Part shown: piece after piece, positions 43,385 to 53,664 of the stretch
How positions within the stretch are numbered: position 1 is the stretch's first letter
Layout of the letters: every line of letters begins with the position of its first letter
Assembly: GCA_025499705.1 (NCBI GenBank)
Contig: JAFMVE010000004.1
Location: 124,001 to 188,000, forward strand
Length of the DNA: 64,000 nucleotides
Reading direction: 5' to 3'
Source of the DNA: Carboxylicivirga caseinilyticus
GTDB lineage: Bacteria; Bacteroidota; Bacteroidia; Bacteroidales; Marinilabiliaceae
Translations under genes and position numbers: made by a program
The notes under the pieces: model-generated
Seen by the model: the letters and a program-made list of their open reading frames with translations, nothing else
Database searches by the model: none
What the model was told of the DNA's origin: nothing

Positions 43385-43775
43385 TATTCAATTCAAGGTG
43401 TTATAACTCTATTCTATAAGTCCTTTATAATTTCTTAGGCTGTAAATCCGGCGTGCAAAAATATAAAATGGTTTTTAACTTTCTTATACCACCCACCCTT
43501 AATGCAAAATAAGTAAAGGTTGAAGAAAAATCAATAAAAAAATTAAATTTTTGCAATTATATTTTACAAATATTAACAAATAGACTTTACGTGATTTAAT
43601 TAAAAAGGGTTGCGTATTTGACAACGAATCTTTTTAAAATTTATTACGCCAATTTTTAATAAATATTTTAAAAAAACACATTAATTAAATTTGACACTTT
43701 ATGAGTTTATGAACTCATGATCCAAATCATTTGAAACAATAGCTCTTATTGCATTATTATCTGCAATAAGAAAAC
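43385..43775. other. Gene-free AT-rich region with hairpins
   Basis: No gene was seen in this stretch. Two perfect hairpins stand close together near its end: ATGAGTT/AACTCAT (43701-43707 with 43712-43718) and CTTATTGCA/TGCAATAAG (43745-43753 with 43762-43770). The rest is A/T-rich, and the promoter of the beta-helix gene is expected at its left end. Confidence 0.45.
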
Positions 43776-43802
43776 AAAAAAAGCGAAGAAACATCTTCGC
43801 TT
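43774..43802 (-). terminator. Terminator of the Trp-Met repeat gene
   Basis: AAGCGAAGA (43781-43789) pairs with TCTTCGCTT (43794-43802) around AACA. On the minus strand a long T-run follows. Confidence 0.88.
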
Positions 43803-43827
43803 TCAAATCAGGATATAGTCAATAATA

Positions 43828-44556
43828 TTATTGGTTGGCATAAGAATTACTAAGGTTCTCCCAGCTATTTATATTAAGCATCCACGACTCTAATGCGATA
43901 TCTTTTTCTTCGTAATTCGAATTTAAAACCTCTACAATTTGCCATGATGAAGTGGATAACATCCAGTCTTCAAGAGGAATTGCAACCTCAACATATTCCT
44001 CATTAAAAGTTGTTAACCAACTATCTGTGCTTAGCATCCAGCTTTCTAAAGGAATAGATGCTTCAACTATTGCTGATTCATCAAAATATGTAGAATTTAT
44101 TAAACTCCAATCTGAAGTATTTAACATCCAACTCTCTAGAGGAATTGAAGCTTCTGCAAACTCCTGTTCAATTGGAAAATTCCATGTTTCAGATAAAACC
44201 ATCCAATCCTGAACGGGCAATGTTTCTTCCACAAAATCAGAATTGATATAAGCAATTGTTGTTGTAGTTGAAATCCAGGATGCATCACTCATCCAGTTAT
44301 CAATTACCATAGGTTCTTCAATTACTTCTTCAAAATATTGTTTTAAGTCAATCGGACTTAATTCATTAACAGTTACTGTTGATGCTGTAGTTGCCTGACG
44401 ATTCAATATAGAAGTTACACTGGCGTTAGTGTAAAAATCTAAATTATTTTGTACCAATGAGAAATAAATACTCAATGTAAAAATACTCAATGTAATGCCG
44501 AAAAAAATGTAGTTGGCTGTTGAGTGTCTTTGGGTGTGGTTAATTTCAGTTTTCAT
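43828..44556 (-). CDS. Membrane-anchored protein with six Trp-Met repeats
   Basis: This 242-residue protein has one N-terminal hydrophobic segment (about 17-36), basic before and acidic after it. It should therefore be anchored with the rest outside the cytoplasm. The mature part contains six copies of a motif close to IPLESWMLSTSSW, spaced 25-30 residues: DNWM, QDWM, ESWM, ESWM, EDWM and ESWM, each followed by another Trp about six residues later. The region is strongly acidic. I chose the start at 44556 because a rare GGAGG lies seven bases upstream of it. I recognise no family. It ends at a strong terminator. Confidence 0.8.
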   Translation of the reverse strand: MKTEINHTQRHSTANYIFFGITLSIFTLSIYFSLVQNNLDFYTNASVTSILNRQATTASTVTVNELSPIDLKQYFEEVIEEPMVIDNWMSDASWISTTTTIAYINSDFVEETLPVQDWMVLSETWNFPIEQEFAEASIPLESWMLNTSDWSLINSTYFDESAIVEASIPLESWMLSTDSWLTTFNEEYVEVAIPLEDWMLSTSSWQIVEVLNSNYEEKDIALESWMLNINSWENLSNSYANQ

Positions 44557-44711
44557 GACTATATCCTCCATTTAATTTTGTTACAAAACTAATAACAGAC
44601 TTTGTGCCACTCACATTAACACATTCATTAATTGCCATTTACAAGATCAAACAAAGAAGATAGAAGGAGTAAAAATGAACGATTTTAAACAAATTCATGT
44701 TCATTTTCGAA

Positions 44712-44744
44712 CAATAAAAAACCCATCCTGATGAGGATGGGTTT
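44712..44744 (-). terminator. Terminator of mdh
   Basis: AAACCCATCC (44719-44728) pairs with GGATGGGTTT (44735-44744) around a 6-nt loop, with a T-run on the minus strand. Confidence 0.9.
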
Positions 44745-44764
44745 AAAAAAATATGTAATAAAAA

Positions 44765-45697
44765 TTATTTACCTAATCGTTCAAGAACTTCCATGACTTC
44801 ACGAACATGTTTACGACTTTCCTGAAGCAATTCTTTTTCATCATCATTAAGTTTTAATTCCAATACCTTTTCAACACCGTTTTTACCTAAAACAACCGGT
44901 ACTCCAAGGTAACAATCATCAATTCCGTATTCTCCATCTAATTTAATACAAACCGGAAATACTCTTTTTTGATCTTTAATGATTGCTTCCACCATTTGAG
45001 CAGCTGCCGAACCCGGAGCATACCATGCAGATGTACCCATCAATTTAACTAATTCACCACCACCAAATTTAGTACGTTCAATGATGGCATCCAGCTTCTC
45101 AGCATCAATCAATTCAGTTACAGGTATACCTCCTACAGTAGTATAGCGAGGAAGTGGAACCATTGTATCACCATGACCTCCCATCAATACAGCTTGAATA
45201 TCTTTAGGAGATACATTTAACTCTTCAGCCAAAAAGGCTCTGTAACGAGCTGTATCAAGAACTCCAGCCATACCCATAACTTTTGTTCGAGGAAATTTAG
45301 ATGTTAAATGAGCCTGAAATGTCATAACATCCAATGGGTTGGATACAATAACAATAATGGCTTCAGGAGAATATTTTACTACTTGCTCAGTAACTGATTT
45401 TACAATACCGGCATTCGTTTCAATCAAGTCATCACGAGTCATACCTGGCTTACGTGGTAATCCTGAAGTAATAACAACAACATCAGATCCTGCAGTTTTT
45501 GAATAATCATTGGTAACCCCTACAGTTCTGGTGTCATATAAGTTAATTGGAGCTTTTTGCCAAATATCTAAAGCTTTTCCCTCGGCAACACCTTCTTTAA
45601 TGTCAACCAAAACAACTTCGTTGGCAATTTCTCTGTATGCCAAAACATCTGCACAGGTAGCACCTACATTACCGGCTCCTACAACGGTTACTTTCAT
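44765..45697 (-). CDS. mdh: Malate dehydrogenase
   Basis: This 310-residue NAD-dependent malate dehydrogenase of the LDH-like type interconverts malate and oxaloacetate. It shows the Rossmann loop VGAGNVGATCADVLA, the substrate loop GLPRKPGMTRDDL, VSNPLDVMT, the Arg-containing LDTARYRAFLAEEL, and the catalytic His in GGHGDTMVPL. Length matches the family. It is transcribed alone with its own terminator. Confidence 0.96.
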   Translation of the reverse strand: MKVTVVGAGNVGATCADVLAYREIANEVVLVDIKEGVAEGKALDIWQKAPINLYDTRTVGVTNDYSKTAGSDVVVITSGLPRKPGMTRDDLIETNAGIVKSVTEQVVKYSPEAIIVIVSNPLDVMTFQAHLTSKFPRTKVMGMAGVLDTARYRAFLAEELNVSPKDIQAVLMGGHGDTMVPLPRYTTVGGIPVTELIDAEKLDAIIERTKFGGGELVKLMGTSAWYAPGSAAAQMVEAIIKDQKRVFPVCIKLDGEYGIDDCYLGVPVVLGKNGVEKVLELKLNDDEKELLQESRKHVREVMEVLERLGK

Positions 45698-46222
45698 ATT
45701 GAATTATATTTTTTAGTGTTATGAATAAGCAATTTCTTATCTATAAATTGTTTCAACTTTTTCTAAGGTCGGTAAAATTAAAAATTAATCCAGATTACTG
45801 AATTTTTTCCTTAATGTTTAACATTCTTTTAGATTCAGGGCGGAAATGCTATTTTAACAAGTTAAGGGCTTTCTTGTTTAAAAACAAGTTGTTCCATAAA
45901 TCTCTGTAAATGTACACCGATTATTATTGTTCTAATGCAAAAAGTCAAATATTTTGAATTTAAACACTTGATAATAAGGCGCACATTTACATTTAGATTG
46001 ATTCTAAACTATTAGTTTTAAAATATGCTTATTCCTTATTCTATCTGACACTGATGAAGATTGGTTTTGTATAAAACTAATTTCAGAATTGCTAACATAT
46101 CGATTTAGCAATTTGAAATCTAATAAATAATCTACTATATTAGCTGCACTTTAATAAGTGTACTATCAACACTATCAAATATTGATTAAATTTATACCAA
46201 ATAGATAAAACGAAATTAATCT
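45698..46222. other. Divergent regulatory region upstream of mdh and NrtR-like gene
   Basis: These 525 bases hold no gene. A hairpin CTTGTT/AACAAG (45873-45888) and an inverted repeat AGTGT-ACTATCA-ACACT (46157-46173) are visible. The latter is partly overlapped by a direct repeat of ACTATCA and lies about 50 bp upstream of the NrtR-like start. It is a candidate operator for that regulator. Confidence 0.4.
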
Positions 46223-46960
46223 ATGTCAAATAAAATTTTAAATAATTACATATCAGTTGACTGTGTTATTTTTGGTTTTGACTTTGAAAAATTAAATGTT
46301 CTTGTTGTAGATAGAACACTAATAAAGGATAATGGGGAGATTGACTTTACTGATTTAACACTTACAGGAAATCATATTTATGAAGATGAGACCATAGTTG
46401 AAGCTGCTGACCGAATTATTTATGACCTGACAGGACTGCGGAACATCTATCTTGAGCAATTTAAAACCTTTGCAGCCCCTGATCGATTAAAAAAGGAGAA
46501 TGACAGAAAATGGTTACTCTTCAATGATAGAAACCCGGACAACCGAATTGTTTCAATTGGTTTCTTCGCATTGCTGGCTACTCAAAAAGTTACCTTAGAG
46601 TGGAAAGGAAGAAATGTTAGATGGATGCCGGTTGATGAGATAACTGAATTAGGTTTTGATCATAAACTGATACTTTCAGAAGCACTCATTGCGATGCGTA
46701 ATAAATTGATTCATGAACCAATTGGTTTTGAGTTACTACCAGAAAAATTTACCCTTACGCAATTACAAAAAGTATACGAAATAATTTTAGACACCACATT
46801 TGATAAGCGTAACTTCAGAAAAAAGGTAGCCCGAATGAAATACTTAATCCCTCTGGATGAAAAGCAAAAAGGTGTAGCACATAAGCCAGCCCGACTATAT
46901 ATGTTTAGTCGTGAAGTTTATGAAAAAACAAGAAAAGAAATACTTAATTTTTTGGTTTAA
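46223..46960 (+). CDS. NrtR-like Nudix-family transcriptional regulator
   Basis: This 245-residue regulator has an N-terminal Nudix-like domain (about 10-150) and a C-terminal winged helix (about 160-240, with FTLTQLQKVYEIILDTTFDKRNFRKKV). The Nudix box is degenerate, with DRIIYDLTGL in place of REUXEEXG, so it should bind rather than hydrolyse its ligand. Related Bacteroidota proteins control sugar-use operons. It lies nine bases before a sugar symporter gene and heads a cellobiose-type locus, so it probably senses a sugar or sugar phosphate. Confidence 0.88.
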   Translation: MSNKILNNYISVDCVIFGFDFEKLNVLVVDRTLIKDNGEIDFTDLTLTGNHIYEDETIVEAADRIIYDLTGLRNIYLEQFKTFAAPDRLKKENDRKWLLFNDRNPDNRIVSIGFFALLATQKVTLEWKGRNVRWMPVDEITELGFDHKLILSEALIAMRNKLIHEPIGFELLPEKFTLTQLQKVYEIILDTTFDKRNFRKKVARMKYLIPLDEKQKGVAHKPARLYMFSREVYEKTRKEILNFLV

Positions 46961-46969
46961 AATCAGGTA

Positions 46970-48580
46970 ATGAACAAACTATCAAATAAAATCTCGGTTT
47001 TTGAAAAGATTGGATACGCTTTAGGTGACGGAGCTGCAAACATTGCCTGGCGAGGAGTATCTACTTTTTTATTATTCTTTTATACAGATGTATTTGGATT
47101 AACACCCGCAGCTGCCGGTTTATTGCTATTGGTTGCCCGTTTAAGTGACGGAATTAGTGATATCGGTATGGGCGTAATAGGAGATATTACGAACTCTAAA
47201 TATGGAAAATTCCGTCCCTGGATTCTTTGGACTGCAATACCCTTGGGCGTTATATTATCTTTATTATTTACAACTCCGGAACTGGGATCAACTGGAAAAA
47301 TAATTTATGCCTATACTACTTATATCTTATTCACATTGATTTATACTGCCAATAATATCCCGTACGGAGCATTAATGGCTGTAATGACTGGAGATAATAA
47401 GGAAAGAACCAGTATTGGTTCATACAGAATGGTTGGAGCATTTGCCGGAGGCATGATAGTACAGGGAGCTCTTTTATATTTAGTCGCTCATTTCGGAAAT
47501 GTTAATCCCAAAATTGAAATTACAGAATTAAATGATACAAAATATGAAGTGGTAGTATCCTCACCACAGGATGTTCCGAATGCCAATATTAAAACAAAAG
47601 ATGGAATAGCAAATTTATCGTGGGCTAATGCCATTAATGACTCCGTTGCTAAACCTGCTACCTATATTAGCTTTGCGATGGAAGCCGAAAAAGAATATTC
47701 CTTTATTGCCGAGGGAGAAGCTGACTTGACAACTGATAAAATTCGTTTGATTAATCAGAAGAAAGGCTATAGTTATTCCATTTATGTTTTATCAGCATTT
47801 CTTGCACTATTCATGTTTATAACTTTTGCCAGTACAAAGGAAAGGGTAGCACCTCCTAAAGAGCAAAAGACGAATTTATTAAGAGATTTACAGGATTTAA
47901 TTAAAAACAAGCCCTGGTTGGTTCTTTTGGTCGTTGGTTTACTATGGACTATTTATAATTCTACCAAACAAGGTATGGTTATGTATTATTTTACTTCATA
48001 TGTAAACAATCAACTACTGGCGGCCACATACCTGGTAGGACTTATGATAGCTTCCATCATTGGTGCTATGGTAACAGCTCCTTTAAGTAAAGTATTTGGC
48101 AAAAGACGTTTGTTTATTTATGCTTTGCTTTTCTCTGGTGGTGTTAATGCACTTTTCATTTTTTGCGGACCACAGGATATAAGTGCAATTTTTTCAATAG
48201 GTATTATATCCGAATTCGGAGCAGCAATCTTCCCAACTCTTTTCTTTACTATGCTGGGTGATGCTGCTGATTATTCCGAGTACAAAAATGGGCGCCGTGC
48301 AACTGGTTTAATATATTCAGCTGGCTCGTTCGTTACGAAATTCGGCGGAGGACTGGCTGCTGCTTTGATTGGTGCTGTATTGGCTGCATTTAGCTATGAC
48401 GGCATGGATTCTTCCACCATTGAAGGAGCTATACCTGGAATAAAAATGCTAATGAGCTGGATTCCTGCTTTAGTTGCGTTATTAGCTGCTATTATCATGA
48501 CAATCTATCCCTTAAATCAGGATAAGATGGATGAAATAACCCGGGAGTTAGAAGCCAGACGAATTAACGAATTGAGATAA
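46970..48580 (+). CDS. GPH-family sugar:cation symporter
   Basis: This 536-residue MFS transporter of the glycoside-pentoside-hexuronide type has about 12 membrane helices. It has the family start KIGYALGDGAANIAWRG and the loop IGDITNSKYGKFRPWILW. Between the fifth and sixth helices lies an insertion of about 90 residues (about 178-265), polar and probably outside the cytoplasm. Normal GPH members lack such a domain. The neighbouring cytosolic GH94 phosphorylase suggests that the cargo is cellobiose or a related disaccharide. Confidence 0.9.
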   Translation: MNKLSNKISVFEKIGYALGDGAANIAWRGVSTFLLFFYTDVFGLTPAAAGLLLLVARLSDGISDIGMGVIGDITNSKYGKFRPWILWTAIPLGVILSLLFTTPELGSTGKIIYAYTTYILFTLIYTANNIPYGALMAVMTGDNKERTSIGSYRMVGAFAGGMIVQGALLYLVAHFGNVNPKIEITELNDTKYEVVVSSPQDVPNANIKTKDGIANLSWANAINDSVAKPATYISFAMEAEKEYSFIAEGEADLTTDKIRLINQKKGYSYSIYVLSAFLALFMFITFASTKERVAPPKEQKTNLLRDLQDLIKNKPWLVLLVVGLLWTIYNSTKQGMVMYYFTSYVNNQLLAATYLVGLMIASIIGAMVTAPLSKVFGKRRLFIYALLFSGGVNALFIFCGPQDISAIFSIGIISEFGAAIFPTLFFTMLGDAADYSEYKNGRRATGLIYSAGSFVTKFGGGLAAALIGAVLAAFSYDGMDSSTIEGAIPGIKMLMSWIPALVALLAAIIMTIYPLNQDKMDEITRELEARRINELR

Positions 48581-48632
48581 AGATTAAACTTTATAAGTAT
48601 TTAGACAAAAGAATAGATTATATAAAAAAGTT

Positions 48633-51056
48633 ATGAAATTTGGATATTTTGACGATGTAGCAAAAGAGTATGTGATTACCACACCTGAGACTCCATGGCC
48701 TTGGATTAATTACTTAGGTAATGAGGATTTCTTTTCATTGATATCTAATACTGCGGGTGGATATTCTTTTTATAAGGATGCCAAATTCCGTCGTATAACA
48801 AGATACAGATATAATAACGTGCCAATGGATAACGGCGGTCGTTATTTTTATATCAATGATGGTAATTCAGTTTGGTCTCCAGGTTGGAAACCTTGTAAAA
48901 CACCTTTGGATAATTATGAGTGTCGTCATGGGATGAACTACACTAAAATAAAAGGTGAGAAGGATGGCATTTCAGCTGAAGTATTATTCTTTGTTCCTCT
49001 GAAAACATGGGCTGAAGTTCAAAAAGTGACTTTAACGAATACTTCAAATGAAACTAAAAAGTTAAAGTTATTTTCATTTATGGAGTGGGCATTATGGAAT
49101 GCTGCTACCGACATGGAAAATTTCCAGCGTAACTTCTCAACAGGTGAAGTGGAGATTGAGGGTTCAACAATCTACCACAAAACTGAATATAAAGAACGTC
49201 GTGATCACTATGCCTACTATTCGGTAAATACCGAAATTGATGGTTATGATACCGATCGTGAAACATTCTTTGGATTATATAATGGATTCCACGAACCTCA
49301 AAAAGTACTGGAAGGCAAACCTGGAATGAGCGTTGCTCACGGATGGTCTCCTGTGGCATCTCATTATATCGAAGTTGAGTTAAAACCAGGCGAAAGCAAA
49401 GACTTTGTTTTTGTCTTGGGATATGTTGAAAATGCACAGGAAGAAAAGTGGGAAAGCAAAGGCATAATCAACAAAACAAAAGCAAAAGCCACTTTGGCTA
49501 AATTCGACACTGCTGAAAAAGTAGATGCTGCATTTGATGAACTGAAAACATACTGGGAAGAATTGTTGGATGTTTATACCGTTGATTCTGGTGATGAGAA
49601 ACTGGACCGAATGGTAAACATCTGGAACCAGTATCAGTGTATGATTACCTTTAACTTCTCGCGTTCTGCATCTTACTTTGAAAGTGGAATTGGTCGTGGA
49701 ATGGGTTTCCGTGATTCAAACCAGGATTTAATCGGTTTTGTGCATCAGATTCCGGAGCGTGCGCGCGAACGAATCATTGATATCGCTTCAACTCAATTCC
49801 CTGACGGAGGCTGTTATCACCAGTATCAACCGCTGACTAAACGAGGAAACAACGATATCGGTGGCGGATTTAACGATGATCCGATGTGGTTGATTCTGGG
49901 TGTTGTAAGTTACATTAAAGAAACGGGCGATTTCTCAATTCTGGATGAAATGGTTCCTTTTGACAACGATATGAGTGTTGCGAAAACAATGTTCGATCAC
50001 CTGACCATTTCATTCGATCACGTCGTGAATAATTTAGGCCCTCACGGATTACCATTAATTGGTCGTGCCGACTGGAATGACTGTCTGAACCTGAACTGTT
50101 TCTCCAACGATCCTAATGAATCTTTCCAGACAACTGAAAATAAAACAGAAGGCTCTAAAGCTGAGTCTTTAATGATTGCAGGTTTGTTTGTGGTTTACGG
50201 TCGCGACTATATTGAGTTGTGCAATGTTTTAGGTAAAACCGAGGAGGCTGCACGCGCCCAAAAGCATGTTGATGCAATGATTGAAGCAGTTAAGCAGCAT
50301 GGTTGGGATGGCGACTGGTATCTTCGTGCTTACGACTACTACGGTAAAAAAGTAGGTAGCAAGGAGAATAAGGAAGGTCAGATCTTTATTGAATCACAAG
50401 GCTGGTGTACAATGGCTGAAATCGGCAAAGAAGAAGGCATGTGTACCAAAGCATTGGATTCGGTTAAAGAAAGACTTGATTGCGAATACGGAATTGTACT
50501 TAACAACCCTCCTTTCTCTGAATATGTGGTTGAATATGGTGAAATCTCATCATATCCTGCCGGTTACAAAGAAAATGCGGGTATTTTCTGTCACAATAAT
50601 CCTTGGGTGATTATTGGTGAGGTATTGAACGGTAATGCTGAGAGAGCCTGGGACTATTTCAAGAAGATCTGTCCGGCTTATTTGGAAGATATCAGTGATC
50701 TACACAAGACCGAACCTTATGTATATTCACAAATGATAGCCGGTAAAGATGCCTTTAAACCAGGTGAGGCTAAAAACTCATGGTTGACAGGTACGGCAGC
50801 TTGGAATTTCTACACTATCAGTCAGTATATTTTAGGTGTTCGACCTGATTATAACGGTCTGATAGTTGATCCTTGTATTCCTTCTGACTGGAAAGGCTTT
50901 ACTGTAAATCGTAAGTTTCGTGGAACATTATATAACATCGAAGTGGTAAATAATGATTCTGTTGAAAAAGGCATCTGGGTTGATGGAAACAAGATTGAAG
51001 GTAATGTAATTCCGATGCAAAAAAGTAGCGCTGTAAGCGTAAAAGTTGTAATCTAA
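48633..51056 (+). CDS. GH94 cellobiose phosphorylase
   Basis: This 807-residue cytosolic enzyme of glycoside hydrolase family 94 is expected to convert cellobiose plus phosphate to glucose-1-phosphate and glucose, saving one ATP compared with hydrolysis. It begins [29 protein letters not shown], the cellobiose-phosphorylase N-terminal signature shortened here to its first part. It has the catalytic-region motif [10 protein letters not shown] near residue 480. There is no signal peptide. Length is typical. It follows the symporter by 52 bases. Related GH94 specificities (cellodextrin, laminaribiose) cannot be fully excluded. Confidence 0.92.
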   Translation: MKFGYFDDVAKEYVITTPETPWPWINYLGNEDFFSLISNTAGGYSFYKDAKFRRITRYRYNNVPMDNGGRYFYINDGNSVWSPGWKPCKTPLDNYECRHGMNYTKIKGEKDGISAEVLFFVPLKTWAEVQKVTLTNTSNETKKLKLFSFMEWALWNAATDMENFQRNFSTGEVEIEGSTIYHKTEYKERRDHYAYYSVNTEIDGYDTDRETFFGLYNGFHEPQKVLEGKPGMSVAHGWSPVASHYIEVELKPGESKDFVFVLGYVENAQEEKWESKGIINKTKAKATLAKFDTAEKVDAAFDELKTYWEELLDVYTVDSGDEKLDRMVNIWNQYQCMITFNFSRSASYFESGIGRGMGFRDSNQDLIGFVHQIPERARERIIDIASTQFPDGGCYHQYQPLTKRGNNDIGGGFNDDPMWLILGVVSYIKETGDFSILDEMVPFDNDMSVAKTMFDHLTISFDHVVNNLGPHGLPLIGRADWNDCLNLNCFSNDPNESFQTTENKTEGSKAESLMIAGLFVVYGRDYIELCNVLGKTEEAARAQKHVDAMIEAVKQHGWDGDWYLRAYDYYGKKVGSKENKEGQIFIESQGWCTMAEIGKEEGMCTKALDSVKERLDCEYGIVLNNPPFSEYVVEYGEISSYPAGYKENAGIFCHNNPWVIIGEVLNGNAERAWDYFKKICPAYLEDISDLHKTEPYVYSQMIAGKDAFKPGEAKNSWLTGTAAWNFYTISQYILGVRPDYNGLIVDPCIPSDWKGFTVNRKFRGTLYNIEVVNNDSVEKGIWVDGNKIEGNVIPMQKSSAVSVKVVI

Positions 51057-51060
51057 AACA

Positions 51061-51123
51061 AGGATAACAATTATCCTGAAGCCATATAAAATGAGGTTGT
51101 CATTCTTTAATGGCAACCTTTTT
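51061..51123 (+). terminator. Hairpin pair between GH94 and GH3 genes
   Basis: AGGATAA-CAA-TTATCCT (51061-51077) forms a perfect 7-bp hairpin. The terminator proper is AGGTTGTCATT/AATGGCAACCT (51094-51104 with 51109-51119, one wobble), followed by a T-run. It should separate GH3 expression from the upstream genes, at least partly. Confidence 0.75.
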
Positions 51124-51134
51124 ATTTACTTTTA

Positions 51135-53429
51135 ATGAGTAAAATTCACACTATTATGAAACATATTTTAGGAGTATTAATAATGATGACATTGGGATTA
51201 ACAGCTTGTACCAATAATGGAGGGGGTGATTCTGAAGAAGACCGTTTTGTCGAAGATCTTCTTGGAAAGATGACATTGGAAGAAAAAATTGGACAGATGA
51301 ATCAACGCACAGGTCAATGGGAAATGACCGGACCTGCACCTAAAACGGATGGATCTCAACAATTACTTGACGATTTGAAGCAGGGACGTGTAGGGTCAAT
51401 GCTGAATGTTGTGGGTGCTGAAGCAACCCGAAAGGCTCAACAATTGGTCGTTGAAAATAGTCGATTGGGTATTCCTTTAATTTTTGGCTATGATGTGGTT
51501 CACGGACATCAGACTATGTTTCCAATACCATTGGGTGAAGCTGCATCATGGGATCCTGAATTAGCCAGGCTATCAGCCAGTGTTGCTGCTAAAGAAGCTG
51601 CCGCAAACGGATTGCAATGGACTTTTGCTCCCATGGTAGATGTTGGACGCGATGCACGCTGGGGTAGAGTTATGGAAGGAGCCGGAGAAGATACTTATCT
51701 GGGTTCTGCATTTGCCATAGCGAGAGTTCAGGGTTTTCAGGGTGACGATTTAAGTAATGAAAATACTATTGCTGCATGTGCCAAGCATTTTGCAGGTTAT
51801 GCCTTCTCTGAATCGGGACGTGATTACAATGCAGTAGAAATTGGCGGAGAATCATTGCACAATGTGGTTATACCTCCTTTCAAAGCGGCAAGTGATGCGG
51901 GTGTTGCTACTTTTATGAATTCATTTAACACCATTGATGGTTTACCTGCTACTGCCAGTTCTTATTTACAGCGAACATTGCTTAAAGGTCAGTGGGAATT
52001 TGATGGTTTTGTAGTATCAGACTGGAACAGCATTGGCGAGATGATTCAACATGGAGTAGCTGCAGATTTGAAAGAAGCTGCTTTAAGAGCCATTAAAGGA
52101 GGCTCTGATATGGATATGGAAGCAGATGCATACTTAAGTCACCTAAAGGAGTTGGTTGAGTCTGGCGAGGTAGATGAGAGATATGTTGACGATGCTGTTC
52201 GCAGAATTCTGCGAATTAAATATCGACTGGGGTTGTTTGACGATCCATATAAATATTGTAATGAGGATCGTGAGAAAAATTCATTGTTAACAGCCGAAAA
52301 TAAAGAAGCTGCCCGCAAAGTGGCGAGTGAGTCAATGGTACTTCTAAAGAATGAAAACAATATTCTGCCAATAAACAAGGATATTAAATCAATTGCAGTT
52401 GTTGGCCCATTGGCTGATGATAAAGATTCTCCTCTAGGAAACTGGAGAGCAAAAGCCATTTCAAACTCTGCAGTTTCTTTATTAGAAGGTGTTACCACTG
52501 CTTGTGGTAATGACATTAAAGTAAATTATGCCAAAGGTTGTGATCTGGTAACCGGAGAAAGAACATTTTCAAATATCCTTACATTCAATAGTGATGACAG
52601 ATCAGGTTTTAAAGAAGCTGTAAAAGCTGCTAAAAAATCCGATGTTGTATTATTGGCTATTGGTGAAGATGCTTATCAATCAGGTGAAGGAAGAAGCCAA
52701 ACTGACATAACTTTATCAGGATTACAGGTTGAACTTTTTGATGAAATTTACAAAGTAAATAAGAATATTGTAGTTGTTCTGATGACAGGTCGCCCGGTGG
52801 TTATTCCCGAATTGGCTGAAAAAGCCGCTGCCATTCTCGAAACATGGCATGCCGGATCCGAAGCGGGTAATGCAATGGCAGATGTTTTATTTGGGAAAGT
52901 TAATCCTTCAGGTAAATTACCAATGACTTTCCCTCGCAGTGTTGGTCAGATTCCTATCTATTACAATTACAAAAATACCGGTCGCCCAAGTGGTAATGAG
53001 ATGGATAACCTTTGGTCGAGATACACAGATTCTCCCAACACACCTCAATATCCATTCGGATATGGTTTAAGTTATACTTCATTTACCTATTCAAATCTCA
53101 ATTTGGATAAAACTGAAATACAACCAGGTGGAGATGTTAAAGTATCGGTTACTGTTACCAATACCGGAGATGTAAAAGGAAAAGAAATTGTTCAATTATA
53201 TATTCGGGATGAAGTGGCTGCCTATGCCCGCCCGGTTAAAGAACTGAAAGGTTTTAACAAAATCGAACTGGATGCCGGAGAGTCGAAAGAAGTTACTTTT
53301 ACTTTAGGCAAGGATGAGTTAGGTTATTTTCATCCAAACGGCACATATGTTATTGAAAAAGGTAGTTTTAAGGTAATGGTCGGTAGTAATTCGGCAGAAA
53401 CCATTGAAACATCGTTTGTCATTAAATAA
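51135..53429 (+). CDS. GH3 beta-glucosidase lipoprotein
   Basis: This 764-residue family-3 glycoside hydrolase has a lipoprotein signal (LTAC, lipid Cys25). The catalytic TIM barrel spans about 45-370, with the nucleophile Asp296 in GFVVSDWNS, and substrate-binding KHFAGY. The alpha/beta sandwich follows, and a fibronectin-III-like domain ends the protein (about 670-760). A later start at 51156 would also give a good signal. It probably cuts glucose from beta-glucans at the envelope, feeding the symporter and the phosphorylase. Confidence 0.93.
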   Translation: MSKIHTIMKHILGVLIMMTLGLTACTNNGGGDSEEDRFVEDLLGKMTLEEKIGQMNQRTGQWEMTGPAPKTDGSQQLLDDLKQGRVGSMLNVVGAEATRKAQQLVVENSRLGIPLIFGYDVVHGHQTMFPIPLGEAASWDPELARLSASVAAKEAAANGLQWTFAPMVDVGRDARWGRVMEGAGEDTYLGSAFAIARVQGFQGDDLSNENTIAACAKHFAGYAFSESGRDYNAVEIGGESLHNVVIPPFKAASDAGVATFMNSFNTIDGLPATASSYLQRTLLKGQWEFDGFVVSDWNSIGEMIQHGVAADLKEAALRAIKGGSDMDMEADAYLSHLKELVESGEVDERYVDDAVRRILRIKYRLGLFDDPYKYCNEDREKNSLLTAENKEAARKVASESMVLLKNENNILPINKDIKSIAVVGPLADDKDSPLGNWRAKAISNSAVSLLEGVTTACGNDIKVNYAKGCDLVTGERTFSNILTFNSDDRSGFKEAVKAAKKSDVVLLAIGEDAYQSGEGRSQTDITLSGLQVELFDEIYKVNKNIVVVLMTGRPVVIPELAEKAAAILETWHAGSEAGNAMADVLFGKVNPSGKLPMTFPRSVGQIPIYYNYKNTGRPSGNEMDNLWSRYTDSPNTPQYPFGYGLSYTSFTYSNLNLDKTEIQPGGDVKVSVTVTNTGDVKGKEIVQLYIRDEVAAYARPVKELKGFNKIELDAGESKEVTFTLGKDELGYFHPNGTYVIEKGSFKVMVGSNSAETIETSFVIK

Positions 53430-53493
53430 AGCAATCTCAAACCAACGATTAAACATCTTAATTAAAAAATTAGCATTATTGCTTAGATACCAA

Positions 53494-53530
53494 AAAAGGG
53501 ATTGATAGTAAATTATCAGTCCCTTTTTCA
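53494..53530 (+). terminator. Terminator after GH3 gene
   Basis: A 14-bp stem (53494-53507 with 53514-53527, one T-G wobble) is followed by T-rich sequence. Confidence 0.85.
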
Positions 53531-53664
53531 TTTGCTTATTAACACAACTTTTCAATTTTAAAAGAGTTTCTGAATACCACATGCTTCTTAAAGCCACAAG
53601 ATTTTATTACTCTAAAATTAAACCTTCCTAATAAGTTTAGTGTTACTATCTAAAAGAAAGTGCT

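Noticed and set aside
43828-44556. CRISPR-like or tandem DNA repeat
   Set aside because: The periodicity is at protein level with variable 75-90-bp units and changing codons; there are no identical DNA repeats or spacers.
51061-51077. Perfect hairpin after GH94 as a lac-type operator
   Set aside because: It sits between a stop codon and a terminator, with no promoter elements near; more likely part of 3' end processing.
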